64,000 nucleotides of DNA from Euptelea pleiosperma (Eukaryota > Streptophyta > Magnoliopsida > Ranunculales > Eupteleaceae), in contig CM068543.1 of assembly GCA_035048495.1 (NCBI GenBank), positions 28,199,751 through 28,263,750 on the forward strand. Direction: 5' to 3'. The notes beneath the pieces were generated by a model, which saw nothing but the letters and a program-made list of their open reading frames with translations, ran no database searches and was not told the DNA's origin. Positions 11,455 to 23,783 of the stretch are shown here, in pieces. Every line of letters starts with the position of its first letter. Position 1 is the first letter of the stretch. A program made the translations under genes and the position numbers.

Positions 11455-12503
11455 AGCAAAGAGAAGACGTACAAAGGCAAGGCCAAAGCCTTTAATGCTA
11501 CATAGGATGTAGAGTCAGAAAAAGATTCTGATGACTCTAATAGCAATGAAAAGTCTGATAAGTTTACAGCTTTTGTTGCTCGATTTAATAGCCCCTCTGG
11601 ATCTCATGGAGAATCCAAAGATAATGATAATGAGAGTTCGGAAGACTCTTATAATGGTGACTCTCATTACTCGGCAGTTGGTGTTAAAGAACTATACGAG
11701 GAATCAATAAAATTTATCAAGGCGAATAAAGTTTTATTTGACAGAGTCAAAATTCTAGACTCTGAGAATAAAGCCTTGCAAATTAACACTGAAAAGTTAA
11801 AAGTGTTGATTGAGGATTTAGAACAAGAGAAAGAGTCTCTGTTAAATAAAAACAAGTCACTAGAATGTGAATTTCAAACTTGTGTGGCCAACAAGAAATC
11901 CCTTGAGAATGAGCTTCTCAAAGTTGGGATATGTCAAAATTCTCCTCTAGCTCTGCAAAGCTTGATGAGATTTTTCGAGTGGGAAAATTTTATGGAGACA
12001 AACATGGTTTGGGTTACAAACCCAATCAAAACAAAGTGTCTACTTCAAAGACGACCTTTGTAAAGGCCAAAGCCATTCTCACTCCGATTATTGACCAAGT
12101 AAAGACTGTAAAAAACAATCACCTTTGTGCGTATTGTAAAAACTTGGATCTTGTGATCAGAGACTGTCACAAGCTGAGAAGAGGACACCACAATTCTTTT
12201 AAGAAAGATGTGAACTTGACTCGGAATGTGAAGAGTAAGAAAACTCCTATGAAGGCATATTATGAGCATGATAAATTGGATGTGTTATCTAAAAAGATGA
12301 AAGACCTACTGGAAAGGTCTAAAATTTTGAGCAAGGAGATTGAGTCCCTTGAGAAAATCAAACACCCTCAGAGTTCTTCAACTCAAAAGAGGAGTGAACC
12401 TAAGAGAAAGATACAACCTACAAAAATCAAATCTGTGTGGGTTAAGAAAGATTCTCAAAGGAAAAATGTTCAAAATCTTCTTATCTTATTTTCTGAGCAA
12501 TGA
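11455..12503 (+). pseudogene. Copia/Sirevirus-like gag relic
   Basis: The plus strand reads through a Ser/Asp/Glu-rich stretch, a coiled-coil-like segment (11680-11920), then motifs LDEIFRVGKFYGDKHGLGY and a degenerate zinc knuckle (CAYC...DC, with the usual His replaced), all in the order of copia Gag C-termini. The frame is broken by a TAG at 11503-11505 and a frameshift near 11925-11940, after which coding continues in another frame to 12503. No protease, integrase or reverse transcriptase follows. It is the interior of an old copia element, orientation plus. Confidence 0.65.
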
Positions 12504-13713
12504 GCTCGTCATCCCTTTTTTATTTTCATTCTTATTCTGAGTGCTAGGGACTGTAGTTTTTTTTCATTTTCTTAGATATTGTTTTCTTCATAGTTTTTCT
12601 ATTTGTTTTTATTTGCTTTGTTTTTAAAGAATAAAAATTAAAAAATTTCAGAAAATCAAAAAGAATTGATGTTAAGTAGAATATTAAGTATTTGTCTGAT
12701 AAATATTATTTGAATTTGATGAGCAATAACTTGTAAAATTGCTCTTAAGAACCTTGACTTAACATTACAAGTAAAATTTGATAATCGTTGTATTATATCT
12801 CTTGATTAATTTTATGACTAGGCAAATATTACTAGTTTGCATTAGGTGAAAATTGATACAGTTTTATATGATAACTCTTCACATGCACACTGATTTTCTT
12901 TGTGAGTACGGATCCAATAGAGGTATAAGATCTTGTATTTTTGGGATTAGGAATAAACCTCTACTGATTATAGCTTCAAATTAGTAGTGTTCCCGCCCTC
13001 ACTTGATTTTGAAACTCCACTATAATCGACTATTAGCATCCCAAATTGAGAGTATTTTGCTTGAAAAAAGCTACCTTCAAAAATAGTGTGAGAAATCATC
13101 TGTATGGCCCCTGTTAAAAGTGTAATCTAATTCTATTTGCTACAGAAAATGGCTACCTATATATTCTAGAAGTGTGAAAGCTACCAAATTTACAAGTGAA
13201 AAATAACTAATTTGCTAGAAAAAAATTTTGTATCCATTAGCAAATACACTTGAATAAGAGTGTTATATGAGAACCCTACAAGCTCTAATGAGGATTTTTT
13301 AGTCGGATACAGGATACCTCTAGATTCTGATTAATATAAGATTTTTTTACGAAAATCAATCATGTACCATGGATAAAATCAGTTCACTCAAACACTTGAA
13401 GATATTACTTGTCGACATTTGAATATGTATTTACTAGTGTTATGTGACATGCTCTAACTTTTCGAGAGTTAATATTAATGATAAATCAAAATTGAACTAT
13501 GATGGTTTAGTTGATTTCTGTAATAACTCTATTGTTAGCACCTATGAAGTTTAATGTATTTTGGACAAAAATTTGTTATTTCTTCTAAATAATTTATCTT
13601 GACGATCCATCTTTCCTTGAGCTTTAAACGATTATTATTTATGAAAAGATGTGTTTGGGAAGTTTAGAAAATTCATGCATTTATAAAAATTAAAAAAAAA
13701 ATTGGTTTGAAAA
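12504..13713. other. AT-rich interior of the copia relic, no gene seen
   Basis: About 1.2 kb of AT-rich sequence without a usable reading frame. It lies between the gag relic and the second coding relic, where the pol domains of an intact copia element would be, so it is either a non-coding filler of a non-autonomous element or fully decayed sequence. Confidence 0.5.
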
Positions 13714-13730
13714 TTTTCCAAGTGTTGGTC

Positions 13731-13792
13731 CAATCCATTGGACTCATTCTCCAATCGATTGGACTGCGCGACTCTTTATTTTATAAAAACCC
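13731..13792 (+). promoter_or_regulatory. Palindrome pair plus TATA box ahead of a coding relic
   Basis: Two CCAATCGATTGG-type palindromes (one with a base change) are followed by TTTATTTTATAAAAACCC. The ATG at 13992 lies about 210 bp downstream. The layout matches that of the copia LTR promoters in this window, so this may be a second promoter inside the element or an LTR fragment. Confidence 0.4.
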
Positions 13793-13991
13793 ACAATGCT
13801 TAAATTGATTGCTCTACCTCCCAAACTCCTCTTAATCGATCGTACTTGCCTGATCTACTATTCTACATGTTTTCTGTGAGGATTTGATACCTACTTCCCT
13901 AGTTCTGCTTCACCCTCTGGACCGGTCCATTTTCTTGAGTTTCTTGTGAAAAATAGAATTTTTCTGGTTTTTCCTTCCATTTCTTGTGCTC

Positions 13992-14583
13992 ATGGCTGAT
14001 GGCACAAGACGTATGAGGCACTTAGTGCGCTCTGATGACGAGGAGGGAGTCATTGGTACTTCACAACCCAGACAGGCTGCTTGAGCTAGGAGAGAGGACA
14101 AACCTCCGTCTTCTCGGCCCATAGAGAGAGGTGAGTCATCTCGCTGCCAGAGGAGAGCCGGGAGAGATCGAGACCGTGCTCGTGCAGGTCACACATCTTC
14201 TCCTAAGGTTAGTGAACCAGCTCCTATTTTTATTATTAATGAGGCTAGGATTCGTTTCGATCATTTTGCTTATCGGACCTTTACTGCCGAGCGGTTTGTT
14301 GACCTTACAGAGATTCAGGGTACCTTAGTCCACTCCATTTTTTCATCCAAGCAGTGATTACCTGTTCTTTAGATGAGTGGTCTATATTATCCTATACTGA
14401 TTCACATTTCTTATGCAAATCTTCATGTTGTCCGGTGTAGTGATCCGAGATAGTAATCCTTTCGGACTCTTATGTCTCTACAGTACCCATGACTATTACT
14501 CCTGACTTGATAACCACTATTCTTGATATTCCTGCCCATATTGCTCATGTCAAGTATTTTCCTCATTCTAGAGAGATGACCAC
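13992..14583 (+). pseudogene. Retrotransposon-associated coding relic, 5' part (split by insertion)
   Basis: From the ATG at 13992 a frame encodes an Arg/Ser-rich N-terminus and then a folded-looking segment with motif EARIRFDHFAYRTFTAERF. It carries an in-frame TGA near 14080 and another stop near 14355, with coding-like sequence continuing in other frames to 14583. The element at 14584-28307 interrupts it, and coding-like sequence resumes at 28308. It resembles plant transposon proteins of uncertain role that accompany copia and gypsy elements; an envelope-like third frame is one possibility. I do not assign a function. Confidence 0.4.
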
Positions 14584-17278
14584 TGAAAGTAGAGTTTTTT
14601 CCGCGTCGTTGATTACGGAAACCCTAACTTCAACACAATTTGTAATATTATCCGATTATCCTGTAAAATTCAAAGATTCTGTATAGGGATTCGTGTCGGA
14701 TGTCGATCCGCACTCGGGATTAGTCGGATTAGCGCAAATAAGAACATAAAATGACAGATTTTTCCATAGAAATTGATGCGAATGATGGTGGGGTGAGAGT
14801 GGTGGATAGATCGGATTAAAATATGCTTTGATTTAGAGAGAGAGCCATGAAATTAATAACCTAACTAATGCGAAATAGCAAAATCATAATAACCAACATT
14901 GAAATCATCCATTAATCTAATAAAATTGTCAATTACATAACTTCTGAAATAAATATGCCAAGAAGAAAGCTAATCTATAAAGCGTTCGTAAAGGAATAGA
15001 GAGAGAAAGAAATAGTGAGAGAAGGTCTAGAGAGAGAAAGTGAGAGAAGACCTAAAATGACTTAGAGAGAGAAAGAGAGAACTATTCTAGAGAGAAAAAA
15101 AAAGTTTTAGAAATTTAGAAAGAGGAAGAGTTAGAAAGAGAAACTACATACGATCTCACCTTGAGCAAGGTTGGGATTGGCCAAGTGTGGACTGCATGGT
15201 GCGGTTTGGCCTAGGAGAGGGGCATGGACGATGAAGGTGGTTTGCTTGGTGGAGAGGTCTCGGCCAAGAATGATGGAGAAGCTGCCTGCAGTGAAGGTCC
15301 CAAGTGAAGGAGAACCCGATGGAGGAAGCATGGCTCACCGGTGGGGTGTGCAGCAAGTTGTTGTGCACTTGACGGAGAAGTTGCATGTCCAGCACCATAT
15401 GCTTTTGGGTAGTTCGTGGGAAACCATTTGGCAAGAACGATTATTAGTTGCAGATGCTTTAGATGGCTGGATTCTTGAGGTGCAGACCAGAACTTTGAGA
15501 GGGTGGTGAGGAACGGTGCTACATTGGAAAAGGTGGGAGCTGTAGAGGCGGCACGTGAAGATGAAGATGAAGACGATAACGGCCTGCAAGTTGCAGGCCG
15601 TGATGTGGTGGCTGGCGATGGAGGGGACAGTGGTGAATCTAGTGTTGCCCAACGGTGATGGAACCAGTCCGACCAACACACAGGTGGAGTTCGCCGAAAT
15701 TAATGGCAACTCCGGTGGCTGTGGAGAAGAGGCGTTATTTGCTGGTTCGCCGGAGTTGCAGACCAGCAACTCCAACGATAAAAGAAAAAGAAGACGAAGG
15801 AAGAAGAAGAAGGTAGAAAGAAGAAGAAGAAGAAGAAGAAGAAGAAGAAGAAGAAGAAGAAGAAGAAGAAGAGCAAGAAGAAGAGGAGGAGGAGGATGAA
15901 CGGCCGGAGTTGCTGCCTGCAACTCCGGCGTAAGAATGTGGAGAAGAAGGGGAGGAAGACGGTGGTGAAGATGCTGGCGAGGTGCTGCGATACTGGAGGT
16001 AGGAGCGGTGGAGCATCAGGAAGTGGCTGGAGGATGATGACGTGGTCTTCAGCGTGGAGAAGAGGAGGAGGTTGTGCTCCACGGACTGGTTCAGTCCGCC
16101 GGAGAGATGAAGAAGACGATGATAAAAGTGAAAAAAAAAAGAGGAGAAGGAGGAGGGGGATTGATAGGAGAAGAGATTAGGGGAAGAGAAGAGAAGAATG
16201 GAGGGGGATTAGAGGGGATTAGGGTTCGAACGAACCCTTCTCCTTCCTCTTATAAAGCTCCCTATTTCCATCAATGGAAATAGGGTATTTTTTTAAATAA
16301 AAAAAATATTTTTAAATTTTTTTTTTTTTTTTTTAAGTAAAATGCTACTTTTTCTTGGGGAATGTCCCCATTTAGTGGACCCCCCATTTAATTAAAATTA
16401 TTTTGAAATTCGCGGGGTCCACTAACTGGTCGGACAGCGGGTCGATGAAGATGGGCCCGGCTATTGGCCCACATGGATTGATGATGTCCATCGTCTCACA
16501 AGATGATGTGACAGACAGTCTGATGGCGATCGGATGGATGGTGACTTGATTGGGACTCAGATTGGTAGATTGACGGATCTAGAGAGATCCAACGGTCCGA
16601 TGGAAGATCCAACGGTCAGAAAGCTAAGGGAGATGAGATAGAGCCGATGGGCAGGAGTTCTGGGGTTAGGTCAGTAGATTCGAGGACCGAGAGATGAAGA
16701 GAGAGAGAGAATAAGAAGAGATGAGAGAGAAAGTATCAGAAAATAGAGAGAAAAGCACTGGCGGAGGGTCTGGAACCCTGGTCTTCACTGTGACCATCCT
16801 CACGCTTTTCCAGTAGAGTAGATTATCACTCCTTGCTGACTCATGGGGCTTTAAACGCTTTGGTTCGTCTCTTGGTCATTGGCTCTCCTGTTCTTTTCGT
16901 TCTTTGGGCCGGCTTTTAGGTCATCTTGTTCAGCCCATATTTGGCCCATATCTTCTAGTCATAGCATGTGGGCTCTTTAAGCTTTGATAATGGGCTTTCA
17001 TGATCGATTTGGGCCCACAAGTCTCGAGAATCGTCCCATCGGGGTTTCCTGCGACAGAAGAAGCGCGTAATGAGAATTAATCAGAACGGCTTAATATCTA
17101 GACTTCTAAAAATGTGTTTAATGCATGCAAATATACCATTTCGTCCAGAAAAGTGTGTTCCACGCAACAGAAGAGACTCTTACGTAGAAAAGTAGATAAA
17201 TAGAGTATTTTAACGTGGGAGAATGCAATAACGCTAAAAGGATAATTGCTTAAAATAAGCACTTTTGAGCGAATATCA
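14584..17278 (-). repeat. 3' LTR of the non-autonomous element
   Basis: A 2695-bp LTR in the element's downstream position (minus orientation). It contains a minus-strand TATA box at 16249-16257, hairpins CCGGAGTTGC/GCAACTCCGG near 15752 and 15904, and a long GAA/AAG microsatellite at about 15815-15875. It has only two 20-bp GATCCAACGGTCCGAT units near 16586-16619, where the partner LTR has three. Confidence 0.92.
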
Positions 17279-17290
17279 CAACCCCCAACC
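17279..17290 (-). other. Polypurine-tract candidate
   Basis: The minus strand reads GGTTGGGGGTTG immediately before the 3' LTR, which is where plus-strand DNA synthesis is primed. It is G/T-rich rather than purely purine. Similar CCCCCAACC blocks occur at 18870-18878 and 21853-21861 inside the element, which may be secondary tracts. Confidence 0.55.
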
Positions 17291-19030
17291 AGCATATTGC
17301 CAATCCTTGGCAATTAGTGCAAAATAAATGAGCTTAAAAGGGCTCTGCACATGCTGCACACTTTCACATTAGCTCCGGGAAAACACCATTCGTCATATCA
17401 TTGAATGGATGCAAAAACTGTTACATGTTAGCGAAGAGTTTGAAAGTTTTGGCAAGACTACAGACTGATAATCATGACCCAGAATAGTCAGACTCTGCGT
17501 GTGTGTGTGCTCAACATTCTCATCATCCGACAGTAAAGATTTTCAGATCACCTCTAAGTTTTTATGCCTTGACCTCAAATCTCACATGTTTAGCACTCAG
17601 AATAGAATCACACAAGAAGGGTTTTCTTCTTTTCTCTCAATTTATATGTGAGGAGATGTGTTGATATATGAAAGCAAAGATCTCACATATGTATTATTTG
17701 AAGGAAGGACATCTTTAACAGAAGAAGATCTCATGATTGGAATACCACTTCACTCGGGAACGTCAGATCAAACTCTATAGCTTCTCTTTCTCCAATCTCC
17801 ACATTTTATGATCGTACTATCCTAGAATCAAGTAGGACTTTCCTGGGTTGTAATGAGGCTTAGGTCAGGTGTAGAAAAATAAAGGTATACAGGATTTCAA
17901 AGATCTTGAGAGGATATTGCCATTTTCTTGCATTTTTCCTGCGGCGTAACACCATTATCTGGTTCTTTTTCCTTTTTTTGTATTTTTCTCTTTTTCTTGA
18001 TATTTCTGAGACTGCTCAATTTCTTTTCAGCTCTTTTTCATACTTTCTTTCCATATTTTGTTTTCAGCTTGAACCATTTTTTTTTCTTTGGATTTTTCTT
18101 CTTTACTTTTCTTTTCACGGTATACCCACATCAGTTATTCTTTTGTCCATCTCAAAATAAGGGTACCCAGTCATGCTTCATAGCTATACTGGATTTTAGG
18201 TTGATGGGTTTACAAAGAAAAGGCTTTTATAAAAGGGTTCAAGGGGTTTCTAGTGAAGTATAATTCAGGTGAGTAAAAAGGTTGAATGGTTCAAAAAAAA
18301 TGGCCTAAATCATTTTCTAGGGTTTGCACTATCATGTATACTGTTTTGACTGGATACAGAGAAGGTTCTGTCGTAGTAATCCAATGTTGATGTCGTTCCG
18401 AGTTCCATGATCGAAGCAAAAGATAATGAGATCTCTCAACGAATATTGCGGGCATGAAGAATAGTGAGTCATCCATTGACTCAGGATTATTGTATAACTC
18501 TCTGAAATGATTAAAGGCTCGAAAGCTCACTGGGTTAGGTCTCCACAATTATTCTCACAGGATCTCCAGAATTCCTAAACTTAGGATGACTCTGATATTG
18601 ATAGTGTACAATTGTGCCGAATATGAGTTTTTCTGAGTTTTCAAACCTGCTGTAGTCACGCTTGAATTGACTCAACGCTAACTTTAAACAAAAATTGACA
18701 TCCTCAATACTGACTTAACGGAGGTTTTCAGCTAATCAAAGTCAGGGTATTTGACACATTTTTGAAATTCTAGAAAACTTTTGGAGAACATCGGAAATCA
18801 CCCCAAAAACAACTTTCTTCTTTTTTTTTTTTTTATCAAAATGAAGACATGAGTTTTGATAAATATCCACCCCCAACCAAAATACAGCACCATCCTCGGT
18901 GCTCATGACCGGGACATAAAATGATGAAAAATCAGTGATGATGATGCAAAGATTCAGGAAGGATGTTACCAAGTCGGCAGAAACTCGACAGTGTGTGGTA
19001 CCTGATGATCGGAAGAATGAATGTACCTGC
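17291..19030 (-). other. 3' non-coding interior of the non-autonomous element
   Basis: About 1.7 kb between the polypurine tract and the nested solo LTR. It includes a pyrimidine-rich stretch on the plus strand (17920-18130, purine-rich in the element's sense). Short open frames exist on both strands, but none shows a domain or is conserved elsewhere in the window. It fills the place where pol would be in an autonomous relative. Confidence 0.55.
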
Positions 19031-20722
19031 TGAAAGTGGGGTTTTTCCACGTCGTTGGTTACGGAAACCCTAACTTCAACACATTTTTAATTAATCCGAG
19101 TCTTTTTCTCTGCAAAAATTAAGAATTCTAGCATAGTGAAAAGTCGGAGTCGAATCCGCACTCGGGATTAGTGAACGTGCAGTAAAGAACATAAAATGAC
19201 GGACTTTCTTCATAGAAATTGATGAAAATGATGGTGGGGTGAGAGTGGTGATTGAAATGGTCTTTAAAACATTATTTGTTGTGATTTTAGAGAGAGAATG
19301 CTATAAATATCAAGAGCATTAAGAACACAGATAAAGTAAAGCATGAAAGGTGACCTATTACAATCAAGTAATAATGACAACTAAAATTTATTCAAAGTAA
19401 TTAAAAGTCTTACAATATTTGCTGGAACTACACTAAGTTAAGAAAGCTACAATGAGAGAGAGAGAAATAAAGAAAAAGAAGAGAGAGATTGTAGAGAGAG
19501 AAAGTGACTAAAAGGATCTAGAGAGAGAGAGGTAGAGAGAGAAAAGAAGAGAGAGGATGGAGGGGGAGAGAAGAGGGAAAAAGTTAATCTTTTACCTTGT
19601 GCACTCACCATTCTACGAGATCAGCCTATTGAGAAGTGGTTGCCCCGGCTTTGGAGGATTGTGGGAGAGCGTTCATCCGGAGTTATTGGTGGCTTGAGGG
19701 TGTTGGTTTCACCGGAGTTATTGCCCGGCACGTGCTTCAGTAAAGTGGTGAACTGAAGTTGAAGCTTGGAGATCTAGATCTCCATGGTGAAGATGCATGT
19801 GGAAATGGACATCAAGGTAGCATCGAAGGAGAGGATGATAGGTGTGGACGCTTGCTGCTATTGGACGCCCATTAATGGCAGCTCCGGCCAAGGATGGGGC
19901 GGTGGAGATGCGCCCTTGCTGGTACCCTGTGTGGAAAGTAGAGGCGTTCCAAGGCGGTAGAGTTTCGTTCGGAAACGAAAGGGGCATGTGATCGTGGTTT
20001 GCTCAACAGCAAGAGGATGAAGCCTAGGTTTCAAGTTCGGCTAGGTCAGAGGTGGAGGAGAGCAGAGCAAGGAGTTGCAGATGAGAGGAGGAGGCGCTGC
20101 AGGCTGAAGAGGAAGAAGGAGACGGTATTTGCAGGTTCGCCGGAGTTGCAAACCTGCAACTCCGGTTTGATGGTGGTGATATCAACGGCGGCTTGGATCG
20201 TGGGAGAGAGATTAGAGATGGAGGGAGGCGTTGCTGTGGTGTAAGGAGATGAGCATCTGTGGCCGGAGAAGATGGTGGAGGCGGAGAGGTGCGCTGGCGA
20301 CCGGAGTTGCAGCCTGCAACTCCGGTGAGGACGTGAAAACGAAAACTAGAACAGCAAGAAGAAGAAGACAGAGGAGAGAAGGAGAAAAAAGAAGAAGAAG
20401 AAGAAGAAGAAGAAGAAGAAGAAGAAGAAGAAGAAGAAGAAGAAGAGGAGGAGAAGAACGAGGACCAGATGGCTGGAGTTGCTGCCTGCAACTCCGGCGA
20501 AGATGGAGGAGGAAGAAGAAGAAGAAAAGAAGAAAAAAAAAGAAGAAAAGAGAAGAAAGAAGAAGTCGAAAACGTGGGCAGAAGATTAGGGGAGGAGAGG
20601 AGAAGAGGGGAGAGGGATTAGGGTTCGAACGAACCCCTATCCTTCTCCTTTTAAAGCTTCCCTATTTCCTTTAATGGAAATAGGGGATTTTTTGAATAAA
20701 AAAAATAAGAAAAATAATTTTT

Positions 20723-20758
<36 letters not shown>

Positions 20759-21721
20759 TAAAAACCTACTTTTCTATGGGGAATCTCCCCATTTAGTGGA
20801 CCCCCCATTTTTTAATTAAAATTATTTTGAAATTCGCGGGGTCCACTAACTGGTCGGACAGCGGGTCGATGATGATGGGCCCGGTTATTGGCCCACATGG
20901 ACTGATGATGTCCATCGTCTCACAAGATGATGTGACAGACATTCTGATGGCGATCGGATGGATGGTGACTTGATTGGGACCCAGATTGGTAGATCGACGG
21001 ATCTAGAGAGATCCAACGGTCCGATTGAAGATCCAACGGTCCGATGGAAGATCCAACGGTCAGAAAGCTAAGGGAGATGAGATAGAGCCGAAGGGTAGGA
21101 GTTCTGGGGTTAAGTCAGTAGATTCGAGGATCGAGAGATGAAGAGAGAGAGAGAATAAGAAGAGATGAGATAAAAAGTATCAAAAAAATGGAAAAAAGCA
21201 CTGGCGGAGGGTCTGGAACCCTGGTCTTCACTGTGACCATCCTCACGCTTTTCCAGTAAAGTCGACTATCATTCCTTGCTGACTCATGTGGCTTTAAACG
21301 CTTTGGTCCGTCTCTTGGTCATTGGCTCTCCTGCTCTCTTCGTTCTTTGGGCCGGCTTTTTGGTCCTCTTATTCAGCCCATATTTGGCCCATATCTTCTA
21401 GTCATAGCATGTGGGCTCTTTAAGCTTTGATAATGGGCTTTCATGATCGATTTGGGCCCACAAGTCTCGAGAATCGTCTCATCGGGGTTTCCTGCGACAG
21501 AAGAAGCGCGTAATGAGACTCTATCAGAATGACTTCATGTCTAGACTTTCGAAAATGTGTTTAATGCATGCAAATATACCATTTCGTCCAGAAAAGTGTG
21601 TTCTACGCAACAAAAGAGACTCTTACGTAGAAAAGTAGATAAATAGAGTATTTTAACGTGGGAGAATGCAATAACGCTAACAGGATAATTGCTTAAAATA
21701 AGCACTTTTGAGCGAATATCA
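19031..21721 (-). mobile_element. Nested solo LTR of the same Athila-like family
   Basis: A 2691-bp LTR (TGAAAGTGGGG...GAATATCA on the plus strand) is flanked by the direct repeat CCTGC at 19026-19030 and 21722-21726. It has three hairpins of the CCGGAGTTGC/GCAACTCCGG type (near 20140, 20301 and 20475), a GAA microsatellite at 20385-20450 and three 20-bp GATCCAACGGTCCGAT units near 21010-21060. Its TATA box is mutated. It differs more from the host element's two LTRs than they do from each other, so it comes from a separate source element. Confidence 0.92.
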
Positions 21722-21929
21722 CCTGCATTTCCAAAGATATAACAATAATCACAAATGCATGAGACTCATGTATTCTAGAAATACCGGAATTGCCTTTCCG
21801 AAAGCGCTAAGTTTTACGTCTTCAGCCAGACATGATGGGGGTATATCAAGTACCCCCAACCAGGTTAAAACTCATGGAGACTGAGTGAATTCTGCAGTCT
21901 TCCTGACACCTAAGGTGGAACGAAAACAA

Positions 21930-23783
21930 CTATCCTATCCCTAGTCTAGGTATACCTGTGTAGAACAGGTCTTTCTCAGTGTAGACTGAAAGAAGGTCAT
22001 TGAGCTCTCTAAGTAGCCCGGCAAAAGCATGGAGGTGATCTAGGAGGGATCGAAGCTTCTCAGTAAAGATTGAAAGGAGAGTAGGAGTGGGTTCTCTGAG
22101 CAGACCCGCAAAAACATTTAGTTCAGCGGGGATGGATAGAAGCTTCTCAGTAAACACTGAGAGGGGAGTAGTAGTGGGTTCTCTGACCGTGGTTAGCAGA
22201 GCCGCAAACTCATTGAGTTTTGCGGGAATGTATCTGAATGGAGCAGACTCCTGCAGATCAGTAATACCAGAAATGTTGGACTCCGAGATGAAGTCAGACT
22301 CACAGTGTTCATGACACTTGGATAATATATCTTCGGGAGAGTCTTGAATTAGACTCTCTACGGCACACGGGTCATCGATAATATCGACGTAGGGTGACAG
22401 GTGAAAACTGTTGACCTCTTTCTCGATGTTTCCTAATGTGATAGGGATGTTCCAATCCCTACACTCAATATGTCCCTCCTCGGTGGGGATCGGTAGGTCC
22501 AGGACAGCGGGAGGCCCATTTTCTAGACATGGCTCATCAGTAGGAATGTCTGCATTCAGAGCAGAGAGAGAATTATCAGAGATAGAGATGGGACTAAGTT
22601 CCTCTGTGCTCAGTCCAGAAGTTGGTGCTGTTAAGGGCACCAAAGATTGAGACTCGGGTTCATCACAATTGTTGCACAATCCAAGGGAGGTGGGGAGGAA
22701 CGGTAGATCTATGACAGCAGGGATCCTACGATCGAGACAAAATTCAGTGTCATGATGATCATCTTCAGGGTCCAGGTTAGAAGCAGCAGTGGGAGAGTGA
22801 GAAATAGGTTGCTCGGAGGTAGGTTCAGGATGTGGTGCTTTTAAAGGCACCGAAGAAGGAAACACTGGCTCCTCAATAGTCTGGCTCGATCTAGGGGTGG
22901 GTACAACTTCTATTTCTTCCTCACAATGGTGGTACTGGGTCCAATTGTGCGGCTCCTGATTATAGACAGTGGCCATATCATTCTCCTCAGGATAGGCTAT
23001 TGGTGGACTAGTGAAATTGACTTCCTCTCTCTCATTTTCTAATTGAACTAGACGTTGCTCGAAGCTCTCCATAGATTGCTGTTGTTGGTGCTCTAGACTT
23101 TGGAAATACTGTTGTTGCTGGGCAATGTACTGAGAGAGAAGGTCCTCTAGACCGGGTGTAGTAGCCAACGGAGGTGGTTCAGCCAAGGGGAGCTGAGGTG
23201 CTAACTCTTGATTGTAGTCCGACTGGGTATGAAAGTTGTAAGGCAAAGTGGAGTTTGGGACTAGTTGCTGACTCTGAAAATCCTGAGGGGCCCACTGTTG
23301 ATCAGAATAGTCATTCTGTGGATATGACGGGTACTGGGATTGCGAGTATTGCCAGTCATACTCTCCATTGGGTTGATGGAACCCGGAAGGATAATTATCC
23401 TGCGGCAGTTGCTGCGGGAGGGCAGATTGTTCCCAACCAAAGTTATGGTGACTCCTATTATCCGGATAATAAGTGTTGTCATAGGAGGTCTACATTTGAC
23501 ATGGAAAGGTACAGACATCTTGCTGGATAGGAGGGTAATATCCTACAGACTGGGAATGGTACACAGGTTGCTGGACTGCGGCACGAAGGGCAGAGACTGA
23601 ATTTTTAAGCTCTTGGAGTACAGAATTGTACTCCGGATCTCGGTGATTATCATACCCCGTAGAAGTGTGCGAGACTGGAGTATCATGATGATACGCAGAA
23701 TTGTCATACCATTGTTGAGAGTGATCACCTCGATTCTCACAGAAACTATAGTATGTCTCATACAGAGGCCTTTCATCTGCCAT
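21930..23783 (-). pseudogene. Gag-tail/linker-derived reading frame of the non-autonomous element
   Basis: From an ATG at 23783 one minus-strand frame runs to a stop at 21930, broken only by a TAG at 23490-23492. The first part matches the Gag C-terminal linker of the protein at 1-2550 (shared blocks around VSALRAAVQ, the Tyr/Gln/Pro-rich run and the QQQQ block). The Gag core, zinc knuckle and protease active site are missing. A segment GHIECRDWNIPITLGN resembles the C-terminal end of the protease domain. It is followed by three imperfect copies of a unit of about 26 residues with cores FAALL/FAGLL and SVFTEKL. The part downstream of the stop (about 520 codons) is fully open, so a shorter protein could still be made. 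No enzyme activity is expected. Confidence 0.6.

Larger units (their letters stand above)
8080..11455 (-). mobile_element. Diverged Athila-like LTR, split by a copia solo LTR
   Basis: The left end (TGAAAGTAGGGTTTTTCC) is a diverged copy of the family LTR start. The segment 8080-9603 keeps the AGAGAG-rich block and a CCGGAGTTG/CAACTCCGG hairpin near 9473-9497. The sequence is interrupted at 9604-11199 and resumes at 11205 with the same style of sequence until about 11455, where copia gag-like coding sequence begins. The normal right end (GAATATCA) is missing, so the LTR is truncated. It is clearly more diverged than the other four LTRs, hence older. Confidence 0.6.

Noticed and set aside
15555..15922. 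Arg-rich (plus) and Ser/Leu-rich (minus) frames over the GAA repeat, also at 20024-20491 and 26334-26933
   Set aside because: They are translations of a GAA/TTC microsatellite inside LTRs and change length between the two LTRs; not genes.
17906..18263. Phe-rich hydrophobic frame resembling a membrane protein
   Set aside because: It arises from a pyrimidine-rich non-coding stretch in the 3' interior of a retrotransposon; no conserved motif or start context.
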